64,000 nt of DNA, from the NCBI GenBank assembly GCA_934395135.1, contig CAKRRK010000003.1, positions 1-64,000 on the forward strand. The letters run 5' to 3'. Positions 1 through 7,622 of the stretch are shown piece by piece. Origin of the DNA: an uncultured Eubacteriales bacterium. Lineage in GTDB: Bacteria; Bacillota; Clostridia; Oscillospirales; Butyricicoccaceae. Within the stretch, counting starts at the first letter, position 1. Each line of letters opens with the position of its first letter. Both the position numbers and the translations under genes were made by a program. The notes under the pieces are model-generated. The model ran no database searches. It saw nothing but the letters and a program-made list of their open reading frames with translations, and was not told the origin of the DNA.

Positions 1-168
1 GTCATACACCTTGCAGAAATCAAGACAGTTATAAAAGGTTTCCTGCATTTGCTCCCAACTCATAGCGTCCAGCTTTTTGCAGTTATCTTCCGAAAAAATG
101 TAACAGTGTTTGCAGCGTTGGTCGCACTCGTCTGTGATGTGCCACTGAAACGCAAAATATTCTTTCAT
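1..168 (-). CDS. Radical SAM peptide maturase, N-terminal part (cut by window edge)
   Basis: Only the first 56 codons are present; the gene runs off the left edge. The ATG at 168-166 follows GAGGA at good spacing. Near the N-terminus is CDQRCKHCY, the CxxxCxxC cluster that binds the SAM-cleaving 4Fe-4S centre in radical SAM enzymes, and the preceding FQWHITDEC is the usual first strand. It lies just downstream, on the same strand, of a small Cys-rich repeat peptide (286-468), the usual pairing of RiPP maturase and substrate. Inference: it modifies that peptide, as proposed for the ACGX peptide/radical SAM-SPASM systems. The C-terminal SPASM region, if present, lies outside the window, so subfamily cannot be confirmed. 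Confidence 0.8.
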   Translation of the reverse strand, partial: MKEYFAFQWHITDECDQRCKHCYIFSEDNCKKLDAMSWEQMQETFYNCLDFCKVYD

Positions 169-236
169 ATCGTTTTCCTCACTTTGAAATCATTAAAATA
201 TCTATATAGACCGGCAAAACCGGATCATTTTGAAAT

Positions 237-270
237 GGTTCCCGGTAAACAGATTTGCTTACCGGGAACG
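237..270 (-). terminator. Hairpin between repeat peptide and radical SAM gene
   Basis: GGTTCCCGGTAA (237-248) pairs with TTACCGGGAACG (259-270), 11 of 12 positions, with a 10-nt loop. It starts 16 bases past the peptide stop and has no clear T-tract. It may stop most transcripts after the abundant precursor and let a few through to the maturase. Confidence 0.5.
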
Positions 271-285
271 GTTGATATATAGTGC

Positions 286-468
286 TTATTTGTCGCCGGC
301 ACCGCAGGCAGAACCGCAAGCAGCAGGCTTTTCCTCCGGCTTGTCGCCAGCGCCACAGGCAGAGCCGCAAGCAGCAGGCTTTTCTTCCGGCTTATCGCCG
401 GCACCGCAGGCAGAAGCCACAACCTTCTCGTTTTTCTTTGTCCAACCAAACAGATTAGAAAGTGCCAT
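286..468 (-). CDS. Ala-Cys-Gly repeat precursor peptide (putative RiPP, ACGX-type)
   Basis: A 60-residue peptide with a strong GGAGG site before ATG 468. The leader-like N-terminus (MALSNLFGWTKKNEKVVAS) is followed by two and a half copies of a 17-residue unit, ACGAGDKPEEKPAACGS. This gives five ACG motifs alternating ACGA and ACGS, with five cysteines in all, separated by charged KPEEKP spacers. The 51-bp DNA repeat is well conserved. With the radical SAM gene directly downstream it fits the ACGX-repeat RiPP precursors, where Cys residues would be modified, for example as thioethers. The modification and activity are unknown. It is divergent from an HxlR-type regulator that may control it. 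Confidence 0.75.
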   Translation of the reverse strand: MALSNLFGWTKKNEKVVASACGAGDKPEEKPAACGSACGAGDKPEEKPAACGSACGAGDK

Positions 469-519
469 AATGATTACCTCCGTTTTTTATTTTAGGAACA
501 TTTCCTGTTCCTTGACTGT

Positions 520-620
520 ATTGTATCGCACGACAATCACGAAAAAAAGTACGCACTTTTTTATTACATAGTTACTTTTTTGTAACCCTACTTGCGGGAA
601 ACCCTCCTTTGTACTATAAT
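520..620. promoter_or_regulatory. Divergent control region with two palindromes
   Basis: For the rightward regulator, TTGCGG (592-597) and TATAAT (615-620) are spaced 17. Upstream are two inverted repeats: AAAAAAGT-acgc-ACTTTTTT around 543-562 and GTTAC-tttttt-GTAAC at 571-586. The second resembles operators of HxlR/YodB-type repressors (TTAC...GTAA cores). A leftward TACAAT-like -10 for the peptide lies near 520-525. Binding by the adjacent regulator is inference. Confidence 0.55.
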
Positions 621-665
621 TTGAATGTAACATTTATTTTTGAACTATTGGAAAGGGGTGCGCCT

Positions 666-998
666 ATGTTGACAAAAGAAGAAATGCCCGCTTGCCCTGT
701 TGCAACTACCGTTCAGCTAATCGGAAGCAAATGGAAATTGCTGATTATGCGAAACCTATTACAGCGGTCATGGCGATTTAATGAATTGCGCAAGGATTTA
801 GAGGGAATCAGTCAAAAGGTACTGACTGACAGCCTTCGTTCTATGGAAGAAGATGGAATCATTACCCGTACAGTCTATCCAGAAGTGCCGCCTCGCGTGG
901 AATATGCGTTAAGCGATTTGGGAGAATCTATGCGCCCTATTATGAACGCTATGGAAGAATGGGGAACAAACTATAAAGAAAATCATATTGACAACTAA
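666..998 (+). CDS. HxlR family winged-helix transcriptional regulator
   Basis: About 110 residues starting at ATG 666, chosen because GAAAGGGGTG precedes it; the in-frame ATG at 609 lies inside the promoter. CPVATTVQLIGSKWKLLIMRNLL, read as two pieces CPVATTVQLIG and SKWKLLIMRNLL, is the hallmark start of HxlR proteins: a conserved Cys ahead of helix 1, then W-K-LLI. RFNELRKDLEGISQKVLTDS is the recognition helix-turn-helix, and EVPPRVEYALSDLGESMRPI is the wing and dimer helix. The conserved Cys in CPV is the redox or electrophile sensor in several family members, so this one may respond to oxidative or thiol stress. It is divergent from the Cys-repeat peptide, which is probably its target. 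Confidence 0.85.
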   Translation: MLTKEEMPACPVATTVQLIGSKWKLLIMRNLLQRSWRFNELRKDLEGISQKVLTDSLRSMEEDGIITRTVYPEVPPRVEYALSDLGESMRPIMNAMEEWGTNYKENHIDN

Positions 999-1095
999 GA
1001 TTGATCGTAAAAAGCAGCAGTGACCTCAAAATCACCGCTGCTTTTTGTTTGGCGTTTTCATTTTTATCCGTAGTAGGTAACAAGAAAGTTTTTGA

Positions 1096-2738
1096 AAAAT
1101 CTCTTTCAAAACTTCGGCAAAATTGTTTTGTTATGTCCGTTTAAGTCAAGAGGACGCTTTAGATGGCGAGAGCAACTCCGTAGCCAATCAAAGAAAAATC
1201 TTGCAGAAGTACGCTGACGATAACAATTTTCCAAACCACTTGTTTTTCATCGACGACGGCGTTTCGGGTGTAACTTTCGATAGATCTGGTTGGAATGAAA
1301 TGATACGCCTTGCGGAGGCAGGAAAGGTCAAGACGGTCATCGTCAAGGATATGTCCCGCATGGGGCGCGATTATCTGAAAGTCGGCTACTACACCGAAAG
1401 TTTCTTTGCCGAACGTGATATTCGCTATATCGCAATCAATGACGGAGTAGACAGCGACAAGGGCGACAACGATTTTACCCCGTTCCACAATCTGTTCAAT
1501 GCTTTCTATGCGAGAGATACCAGCAAGAAAATCCGAGCAGTCATGCGGTCAAAGGGCAACGCCGGAGAACATCTTTGTAGCAATCCGCCCTATGGGTACA
1601 GGAAAGACCCAGACAACAAAAAGAAATGGATTGTAGACAAAGAAGCTGCCGCTGTGGTAAAGAGGATTTTTGATTTGTGTATTGCCGGAAAAGGACCTAT
1701 GCAGATCGCAAAAGTGCTGACAGCGGACAAGGTGTTGACAGTCAAAGCCTTCTATGCAAAGCACGACGGAACGGCTATGTCCGATAATCTCTATCGTTGG
1801 GATTACAAATCCATAGCGGAGATTTTGGAACGTCCGGAATATACAGGGTGTGCGGTCAATTTCAAGACCTACTCCAAATCCCATAAGCTAAAAAAGTGTC
1901 TGTAAAATGCGCCGGAAGATTACCGCGTCTTCCCCAATACGCAGCCTACGATTATTGAGGAACAGGTATTTGAGAGGGTGCAGGAATTAAGGGCGAACAA
2001 ACGCCGCCCTACAAAGGCAGGACGGCAAGGCTTATTTTCCGACTTGCTCTATTGCGCTGACTGCGGCGAAAAGCGATACTTTTGCACAACAAACAGTATC
2101 ACGCCCAATCAAGAGCATTATATTTGCTCAAATTACAAGAACAAAGGCACTTGTTCCGCACATTTTATTCGAGAAGAAACCTTAAATCTGTTCGTCTTGT
2201 GGAGGATATTTGCTGTAACAGCAATGTGCTTTGATGATATACAGAACTTTCAGAAAATGGTTTATCAGCAGAGGTTTGCAGAAGCAGAAAAGGCAGTAAA
2301 GCGGCAGAAAAAAGAACTGGAACAGGCAAGGAAACGGATTGCCGAACTTGACCGTATTTTCAAGCGGATTTACGAGGACGATATCAACAGTACAATCAAC
2401 CATGAGCGATTTTTGAGGCTGTCCGCGGAGTATGAAGCGGAGCAAAAGGAACGGACAGAATTTGTCAAGGCCGGGATAAGCCGCTGTTGATACCTATGAA
2501 CAGGACAGAACAGATTTTGACAGCTTCGCCGCCGTTATCCGCAAGTATGTGGGAATACGGGAACTAACGCCTACTATCGTCAATGAGTTTGTAAAGAAAA
2601 ATCATTGTCCACGCGCCGGATAAGTCCAGCGGACACCGCAGACAGAAGATTGAAATTGTCTGGAATTTTATCGGAGAAGTGGAACAGGACGAGGACAGGC
2701 AGACCACCCCACGGCAAAGAAAAAGCAGAACGGCATAG
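1096..2738 (+). pseudogene. Large serine recombinase (TnpX/Tn4451-like), degraded
   Basis: Reading the frames together gives a transposon/ICE-type serine recombinase: YVRLSQEDALDGESNSVANQ with the catalytic-Ser region, VKDMSRMGRDYLKVG, the recombinase domain (PPYGYRKDPDNKKKW), a zinc-ribbon (CADCGEKRYFC...CSNYKNKGTC) and a C-terminal coiled coil. It is broken in at least four places. No start codon lies ahead of the catalytic domain (a TGA is in frame at 1093), and an in-frame TAA sits at 1903-1905. Frameshifts occur near 2475-2490 and near 2605. The tail recognisable in the last frame ends QDEDRQTTPRQRKSRTA at 2738. It cannot be active. It marks the edge of an old mobile insertion whose other genes are gone or lie left of the window. 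Confidence 0.85.
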
Positions 2739-2816
2739 CCTGTGCTATACCGCCCTGCAATCAAGATGAATTTACTTCCTTATGGATGTATGCTTTTGTC
2801 CGCGTCCTTTTTGTGT

Positions 2817-3827
2817 TTAGTATAACAAATTTGGCGGCCATAAAATCTGGTCCAATTTTTCAAGAAACCGCTGTCCCTCTTCCGGCTCGATCATATGGAT
2901 ATAATAAGCCTTACCATAAAGATATTCTCTATAGTGAATAATATGCGTGCTTTTTGTGTTCTCCAAATGGGTTAGAACACCATATTTTGTGCAGTAATGG
3001 ATTTCCTGCCGCAAAGCCCGTTTCAAGCGCTTTGGCACCCGAACCATTCCGTTCTGCACGATTAAGCCGGTAATTTTTTTGGGACTGCCGGGACCATAAA
3101 AATGAATTTTTTCCGGATGCAGCTGAAAGCCGGAAGCGGTTAGAATCTTTTCTGCCTGAAGGAATACGTCGTTTAAACTGTGCTCTGACGAAAAGGTCAG
3201 ATCGTCGGCATAGCGGGAATAGGTTGCCTGCGCTTCTGCGGCGATCATGGCAAGCTGTTCGTCCAAATCTCGAAACAGAATGTTGGATAGCTTGGGACTT
3301 GTGGGAGCACCCTGTGGAAGAGAACCCTGAAAGCAGCAAAGATCCGCCAAAAGACGGGACACACTGGCAGAATATCCGGCGTTTTGGAAAACAGCGGCAA
3401 CAGACTGGTCGGAAATGGAAGGGAAGAAGTCCTGAATATCCATGCAGAGCGCATAGGCATGGTTTGCATGGAGCACGGCGTTTGTTTTGATAGAACGTCC
3501 GGTTTCGAATCCATGCGCCCAGGGAGACACCTTCAGATGGGAAAGGATTTCCTGCAGAATCCATTTCTGGCGTTCCTTAAGCGGCCGGCTGGGCGCCGTG
3601 ATGGTGCGAAGTTTGCCATGCTGCGGCAGCGTAAAGGTATGATACGCATTCCAATTGATGTCATGCAGCCGAAGGATGTTGCATAAATGGGATGCATCAA
3701 ACAACACGGGGAGATTCTGACAAAGCAGAGATTGTGCATATTGGCAGCAAGATTCAATTTCTTCGGCGGGAAAGGACTGGGCCTGCATTGCAGAACGCAG
3801 CCGCTCGATGTAAAAGGAACAGGTCAT
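2817..3827 (-). CDS. Retron reverse transcriptase
   Basis: About 336 residues. ATG 3827 is preferred over the upstream GTG at 3842 because GAGGAT sits 8 bases before it. Motifs in order: NAVLH (116-120), the retron-specific NAxxH; CMDIQDFFPSI (128-138) with the first catalytic Asp; SLPQGAPTSPKLSN (169-182); SRYADDLTFSS (204-214) with the YADD active site; and KKITGLIVQNGMVRVP (250-265), the place of the retron VTG motif, here ITG. Length is typical of retron RTs. These enzymes start cDNA synthesis from the 2'-OH of a guanosine in the neighbouring msr RNA. Its RNA gene (3924-4080) lies immediately upstream, after a winged-helix and a PRTase-like gene, so the whole operon is a likely phage-defence retron. 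Confidence 0.93.
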   Translation of the reverse strand: MTCSFYIERLRSAMQAQSFPAEEIESCCQYAQSLLCQNLPVLFDASHLCNILRLHDINWNAYHTFTLPQHGKLRTITAPSRPLKERQKWILQEILSHLKVSPWAHGFETGRSIKTNAVLHANHAYALCMDIQDFFPSISDQSVAAVFQNAGYSASVSRLLADLCCFQGSLPQGAPTSPKLSNILFRDLDEQLAMIAAEAQATYSRYADDLTFSSEHSLNDVFLQAEKILTASGFQLHPEKIHFYGPGSPKKITGLIVQNGMVRVPKRLKRALRQEIHYCTKYGVLTHLENTKSTHIIHYREYLYGKAYYIHMIEPEEGQRFLEKLDQILWPPNLLY

Positions 3828-3887
3828 ACAAAGAATCCTCACGCAGTTACAGATGAAACGATTAGAAAAAACTTGTTTTTGGAATCA

Positions 3888-3911
3888 GCCGGCGCTGCTT
3901 GCAGCGCCGGC
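3888..3911 (-). other. GC-rich hairpin between retron RNA and RT gene
   Basis: GCCGGCGCTGC (3888-3898) and GCAGCGCCGGC (3901-3911) form a perfect 11-bp stem with a 2-nt loop. It lies after the msd 3' end and before the RT ribosome site. No T-tract follows directly on the minus strand. It may attenuate transcription or stabilise the 3' end so that the ncRNA exceeds RT mRNA. Confidence 0.55.
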
Positions 3912-3923
3912 CAATTGGAAAGT

Positions 3924-4080
3924 CTGGGATGCCTTACGAAAAAATAAAAATTAGAAAAAGGGTGTTGCGCTATTATGCGGTTGCATGAGAAAGCAACCGC
4001 GCAGGAGTGCAACCGCATAGTAGCGGAGTTAGTCCCGTTGCAATACCGAGGCGAATACACCTCTTGCTAACGCATCCCAG
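3924..4080 (-). ncRNA. Retron msr-msd non-coding RNA
   Basis: The minus strand shows all hallmarks of a retron RNA. The a1 repeat CTGGGATGC (4080-4072) pairs perfectly with a2 GCATCCCAG (3932-3924), and TTA on each side past one mismatch extends the pairing. TTAGC (4070-4066) follows a1; its G (4067) is the predicted 2'-5' branch point. Next comes msr stem-loop 1, GAGGTG-tatt-CGCCTC (4063-4048), then a small CGG/CCG stem near 4039-4024. The msd is an 18-bp hairpin with one mismatch: CGCTACTATGCGGTTGCA (4025-4008) against TGCAACCGCATAATAGCG (3985-3968), with a 22-nt loop. A U-rich stretch and CGTAAGG precede a2. TTAGCAAGAGG and CGTAAGG closely echo retron Ec86 as I remember it. The RNA starts 10 bases after the winged-helix stop codon. 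Confidence 0.92.
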
Positions 4081-4089
4081 GCTCCTATG

Positions 4090-4392
4090 CTATTTTGCCT
4101 GCCAGCCTGCCGGGGGAATATAAAGTTCCGTCCAGTCAAAAGATTGGCAGGATGGCTCTTCTGGAGACTTCGAATCCGTTTCCGGCTTGTACAGCGGTAT
4201 CCAGAAGGATTTTCCGACGTCGGTCAACTGGTATTTATTGGAGTTGCAAACAATATACCCTGCGGCGATCAGACGCTCCAGACGGTCCAGCAGGACGGTA
4301 CGGGGACAATGCAGAGTTTTCGCCAGAATGGTATCTGGAAATTCATGATAGTGTTGTATGACATCCAGAACAAAATAATCAAGATAGGTCAA
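4090..4392 (-). CDS. Small winged-helix protein of the retron operon
   Basis: 100 residues. The N-terminal two thirds (MTYLDYFVLDVIQHYHEF, then LAKTLHCPRTVLLDRLERL, then GYIVCNSNKYQLTDVGKSF) read as a winged helix-turn-helix with a YQLTDVGK wing as in MarR/ROK-like DNA-binding domains. The C-terminal third is Pro-rich and unstructured-looking. Its ATG overlaps the stop of the upstream PRTase-like gene by 4 bases (ATGA), and the retron RNA begins directly after it, so co-expression is clear. In type II retrons a DNA-binding adaptor holds the msDNA and effector together; by analogy this may bridge msDNA and the PRTase-like protein. It might instead repress the operon. Confidence 0.75.
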   Translation of the reverse strand: MTYLDYFVLDVIQHYHEFPDTILAKTLHCPRTVLLDRLERLIAAGYIVCNSNKYQLTDVGKSFWIPLYKPETDSKSPEEPSCQSFDWTELYIPPAGWQAK

Positions 4393-5378
4393 ATTTCAGT
4401 TCTTTCCTGTTTTTTTCTCCAAAAGGAACGGCCATATGCATAGGCGTTGTCCCGCATGGTCGTCTGTTTTGCTTTTAAGTCGTCTACCGTGGGGCGCTTG
4501 GCGGGCTGATCACCGTCCCGAAAAAACGGCGGGAAATTTTTCCCTGGAACCACTCTCCAAAAGGTAGACAAGGTGTTGTTGGGAGTATTATAGTGAAACG
4601 AAACGAGCAGCCGATTCTTTTGAAATCCCATAAAATAGGACTCCTGGGGAACGACCATATAGTTCCCAATCATGGTTTCATATGGTTCCATCCGCTGGTA
4701 TTCCACGCTGCCCTTTGCAAAAGCGGGCGCTTCCAGCCAAGCTGCGTCAAACAGCCCTTGGATTGGGATGTGTTGTTTTCTGCAGTTTTGTTCTATGTGC
4801 CGGATACCATGGCTTCTCGGCACAATGCAGGCATAAAACAAAGCTGGGGGATTGCCGTTCGGCGCAAGACTTTCCCAAAATCGCTGGATTTCCCCCCAGA
4901 GCGTCCAGCCGCTTCCGATGATATCGTCCAGAAAAACGATGTATGGATACCGGCCTCGTTCTTCTGCCGTCAGATTGGATTGCGCGGCAACAATTTGGGT
5001 TTTCCGCAGCCTGGTCAAATTCCGTTTCTGCAAATCAGCCCGAACGTTGTCGCCGCCGGATTTATATGGACTGCTGGATTCCACCGTTACAAACAAAACG
5101 TCCGACAGCGTGCAGGGGGCCTCTAAATGCTGCTGCAGCAAGGACAATAGTTTGGCATATCGCAATTGGCACTGCGTTTCGGTGAGATAGGTGTATTGGC
5201 TGAGCAGCGTCAAAAACATAGCATGATCTGCCGCATCAATTTGGCCGAGCCATTGATCTACCTGCCTGGAAAGATTGGCAAGGCGCATATCATAATTGCC
5301 ATCCTCCGGATTTGATGCAGTTTCTATGCAAATATGATTTTTTTTATAAAAAAGCTGTAAGGCATCCTTCTTGTCCAT
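4389..5378 (-). CDS. PRTase-like putative retron effector
   Basis: 329 residues, first gene of the retron operon, ATG 5378 after AGGATG. The central block has the layout of a type I phosphoribosyltransferase fold: VLFVTVESSSPYKSGGDNV (residues 94-112), then YIVFLDDIIGSGWT (146-159), which matches the hydrophobic strand plus DD-x-x-x-(S/T)G-x-T loop that binds PRPP. LFYACIV is a later core strand. The C-terminus holds a YNTPNNTLSTFW segment. The N-terminal ~90 residues are helical (MRLANLSRQVDQWL). PRTase-like proteins with a winged helix are, from memory of the Mestre et al. retron classes, the partner set of type III retrons. The likely role is a toxin released or activated when phage perturbs the msDNA complex. 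Substrate unknown. Confidence 0.75.
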   Translation of the reverse strand: MDKKDALQLFYKKNHICIETASNPEDGNYDMRLANLSRQVDQWLGQIDAADHAMFLTLLSQYTYLTETQCQLRYAKLLSLLQQHLEAPCTLSDVLFVTVESSSPYKSGGDNVRADLQKRNLTRLRKTQIVAAQSNLTAEERGRYPYIVFLDDIIGSGWTLWGEIQRFWESLAPNGNPPALFYACIVPRSHGIRHIEQNCRKQHIPIQGLFDAAWLEAPAFAKGSVEYQRMEPYETMIGNYMVVPQESYFMGFQKNRLLVSFHYNTPNNTLSTFWRVVPGKNFPPFFRDGDQPAKRPTVDDLKAKQTTMRDNAYAYGRSFWRKKQERTEI

Positions 5379-5432
5379 GGTTTCATCCTATGCTTTCCAA
5401 AGATGGTGTCTTTCTGGATACTCGTTTTATTT

Positions 5433-5461
5433 ATTATAATGGAAACTTGCGAAAATTACAA
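5433..5461 (-). promoter_or_regulatory. Retron operon promoter
   Basis: On the minus strand TATAAT occupies 5438-5433, about 55 bases ahead of the PRTase-like start. The -35 17 bases upstream is poor (TGTAAT). No other promoter is obvious between the operon genes. Confidence 0.55.
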
Positions 5462-6203
5462 TAAAATATCGAATTTGCTGCGTTTCCCTTTTTCACTGGA
5501 AACGCTGGGTAAGGCAAAACGCTCTGCGGTCAAAGGCCCGGTGATCTGATGCGTGCGGCCTTTCTGCGGCAGATAACATGGTTCCGTTTTCCGCAGGACG
5601 GGGAAGCGCGGCGCCTTACCCGCTGCCAGGATGGAGTTATTATGCCTGAACGGTATAAAAGTGCATTTGACAGAAAAATTTGATCTTTCGTATACAAAAG
5701 TATAATAGAAAACGGAACGAACCAATACACCGCAGAAAGGAAAAACTTTTATGTCCTTGTATGAGACCATGCTCTTTCCCATAGCATAGGAACTCCAAAG
5801 CAGAAACATTCCAGGACGAAACCGATGGGATTCCGGGCTGCCGGGAACTGTGCCGGAGTTTGTTTCTCCCGCCTTTTCAGAATATTTAATATGCCGACAA
5901 GACTGGACGCCGGTTCCATCCCTGGAAGGGACCGTGACGCGCATAGCGGAAACTCTGACATCGCCGATGCGGAACCGGCCGTGGGTTTCAAACCTTGAAA
6001 ATGATGCCGAATCATACCAAGATTCCCAGGGAATCGAACTGGGTGTCGGCATTGTCTCTGAACTATGTGCAAAGAAATAGAGCATAAACCAAAGGTTAGG
6101 ATAGGAAAGAAAGGAACGCGGCCGGTTTGGAAAAAAGCGCTTGAAAAGGATGAAATGGAATGCTATACTATAATAAATATCTTTTATAAAAGTTGGGGTA
6201 ACG
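5461..6203. other. Gene-poor interval with a promoter and a truncated reading frame
   Basis: 743 bases with no recognisable gene. TTGACA (5667-5672) and TATACA (5691-5696) form a promoter-like pair, with a TATAAT at 5701-5706. AAGGAAAAAC precedes ATG 5751, which opens MSLYETMLFPIA and then hits TAG. Weak open frames run to 6080 (for example GTG/ATG around 5850 to TAG 6080, 76 codons), but none resembles a known protein. It looks like the remains of a gene or operon front next to the retron. Confidence 0.4.
6181..6192. promoter_or_regulatory. Putative operator CTTTTATAAAAG before the ROK gene
   Basis: Perfect 12-bp palindrome just upstream of the ROK regulator. A related half-site with the same TTTATAAAAGT core lies at about 7536-7548, between the xylB promoter and start. 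The shared sequence suggests one repressor, probably the ROK protein, binds both. Confidence 0.45.
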
Positions 6204-7331
6204 ATGACTTATAAACTGTCTACTGCGGAACTGCGAAAAAGAAACCGCAGCAATGTGTATCACTTTTTTTATCAGGCCGATGCGCCCAAGACCAAGCAGG
6301 ACGTTGTGCAGGCACTGACGCTCAGCTTGCCGACGGTAACACAGAATCTTCAGGAATTATTGGAAAATGGTTTGATTGAGGATGCGGGATTAACCGCCTC
6401 TACCGGTGGCCGCAGGGCAAGAGCATTGCGGCTTTCGCCGCATGCGAAGTTTGCCGCAGGTCTTTCCCTGTCTCCCGAGGGAATACAGCTGATAGCAATT
6501 GATCTGAAAGCAAATGAAATCGCCTATCAACAGATAGACAGCCGGTTCAGCAATGAAAGGGCATACTGGAAGGAATTAAGCGAAGCAGTAGAAGATTTTT
6601 TCAATGCATTTTCTCTGGATCGCGAAAAACTATTAGGAATTGGAATCACCCTGCCAGGGGTTGTGGATGACAAAAATGGCATGATTGAGACGGCACCGGT
6701 GCTTGGGATCCGCAGGATGCAGCTTTCCTTGCTGACAGAAATGCTGCCATATCCGGCAGCTGTGGAAAATGACGCCTCTGCCGCAGGGTATGCAGAGTGG
6801 TGGAATCGCAGCGGACAGAACAGTATGGCCTATCTCTTTTTGGGAAAAGGGGTAGGCGGTGCGTTGTTGATCGACGGCAAACCGTATGCAGGTGCCAATC
6901 ACCGCAGCGGCGAATTTGGTCATATGTGTATAGTGCCAGACGGTGCGTTATGCCGCTGTGGGCAGCAAGGCTGCCTGGAGGCATATTGTTCTGTTTCCAG
7001 GTTGACGGATGACCTGGGAATCCCACTGGACGTTTTTTTTCATAAATTATCCCAAGGAGAAGAAACCTGTTTTAAGGTATGGCAGTCCTATGTGGATCAC
7101 CTTGCCACAGGCATTCATTCGATTCGGATGGCATTGGATTGTGATGTGGTGTTAGGCGGTTTGCTGACGCCGTACCTTCCGGCGTTTTTGCCGGATCTGC
7201 GCGCCAAGCTGCGGGCGAAAAATCCGTTTGGAGAAGACGGAGGCTATCTTCAATTGGGCAAATGCGGCTCAAAATCCAATTGTATCGGCGCGGCCCTGCA
7301 TTTCGTAGATGAGTTTTTGCATAAAATATAA
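6204..7331 (+). CDS. ROK family transcriptional regulator (XylR/NagC type)
   Basis: 375 residues. The N-terminal winged helix (STAELRKRNRSNVYHFFYQ ... SLPTVTQNLQELLENGLIE, residues 5-60) is followed by a ROK sugar-kinase-like domain: LGIGITLPGVVDDKNG, AVENDASAAGYAEW, YLFLGKGVGGALLIDG, and the zinc site CRCGQQGCLEAYCS (about 249-262). Such proteins repress sugar genes until the cognate sugar binds. It is followed by its own terminator and then, in the same direction, a xylulokinase-isomerase operon, which it probably controls. The sugar is not evident from the sequence. Start chosen at ATG 6204, preceded by TTGGGGT. Confidence 0.9.
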   Translation: MTYKLSTAELRKRNRSNVYHFFYQADAPKTKQDVVQALTLSLPTVTQNLQELLENGLIEDAGLTASTGGRRARALRLSPHAKFAAGLSLSPEGIQLIAIDLKANEIAYQQIDSRFSNERAYWKELSEAVEDFFNAFSLDREKLLGIGITLPGVVDDKNGMIETAPVLGIRRMQLSLLTEMLPYPAAVENDASAAGYAEWWNRSGQNSMAYLFLGKGVGGALLIDGKPYAGANHRSGEFGHMCIVPDGALCRCGQQGCLEAYCSVSRLTDDLGIPLDVFFHKLSQGEETCFKVWQSYVDHLATGIHSIRMALDCDVVLGGLLTPYLPAFLPDLRAKLRAKNPFGEDGGYLQLGKCGSKSNCIGAALHFVDEFLHKI

Positions 7332-7337
7332 TGTGAT

Positions 7338-7364
7338 AAAAACCGGGATATTCCCGGTTTTTTT
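7338..7364 (+). terminator. Rho-independent terminator after the ROK gene
   Basis: AAAAACCGGGA / TCCCGGTTTTT stem with 3-nt loop, followed by Ts; begins 7 bases past the stop. Confidence 0.9.
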
Positions 7365-7483
7365 ATTGACGAAATGGGGACGCAAAAAGTAGATTTCATA
7401 GCCAAATCATGTGTGAAAATGCTCAAAAAGAAAGAAGTATTTTGTGAAAAGAAACAAAATATGAAAAACCGCCGCACGAAATC

Positions 7484-7512
7484 TTGACATTTTTTCGGAC
7501 GCTTGGTATGAT
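7484..7512 (+). promoter_or_regulatory. Promoter of the xylB operon
   Basis: TTGACA (7484-7489), 17-base spacer, TATGAT (7507-7512), about 110 bases before the xylB start. The leader contains ATATTTATAAAAGTAC, related to the palindrome before the ROK gene. Confidence 0.85.
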
Positions 7513-7622
7513 GTGCTTGAAAGATAAATAAATAATATTTATAAAAGTACTTTTCGATTCGAGAATAAGGCAGGATGAAGATAAGGAGGACGGTTGGCTG
7601 AAACAGTCAGAAAGGAGAAAAT

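Noticed and set aside
300..418. Tandem 51-bp repeat considered as a CRISPR-like or minisatellite array
   Set aside because: The repeats are in frame inside a small gene with a strong ribosome site and encode a Cys-repeat peptide; there are no unique spacers.
3827..3842. GTG start at 3842 for the reverse transcriptase
   Set aside because: No ribosome site precedes it, and the GAGGAT within its first codons serves the ATG at 3827.
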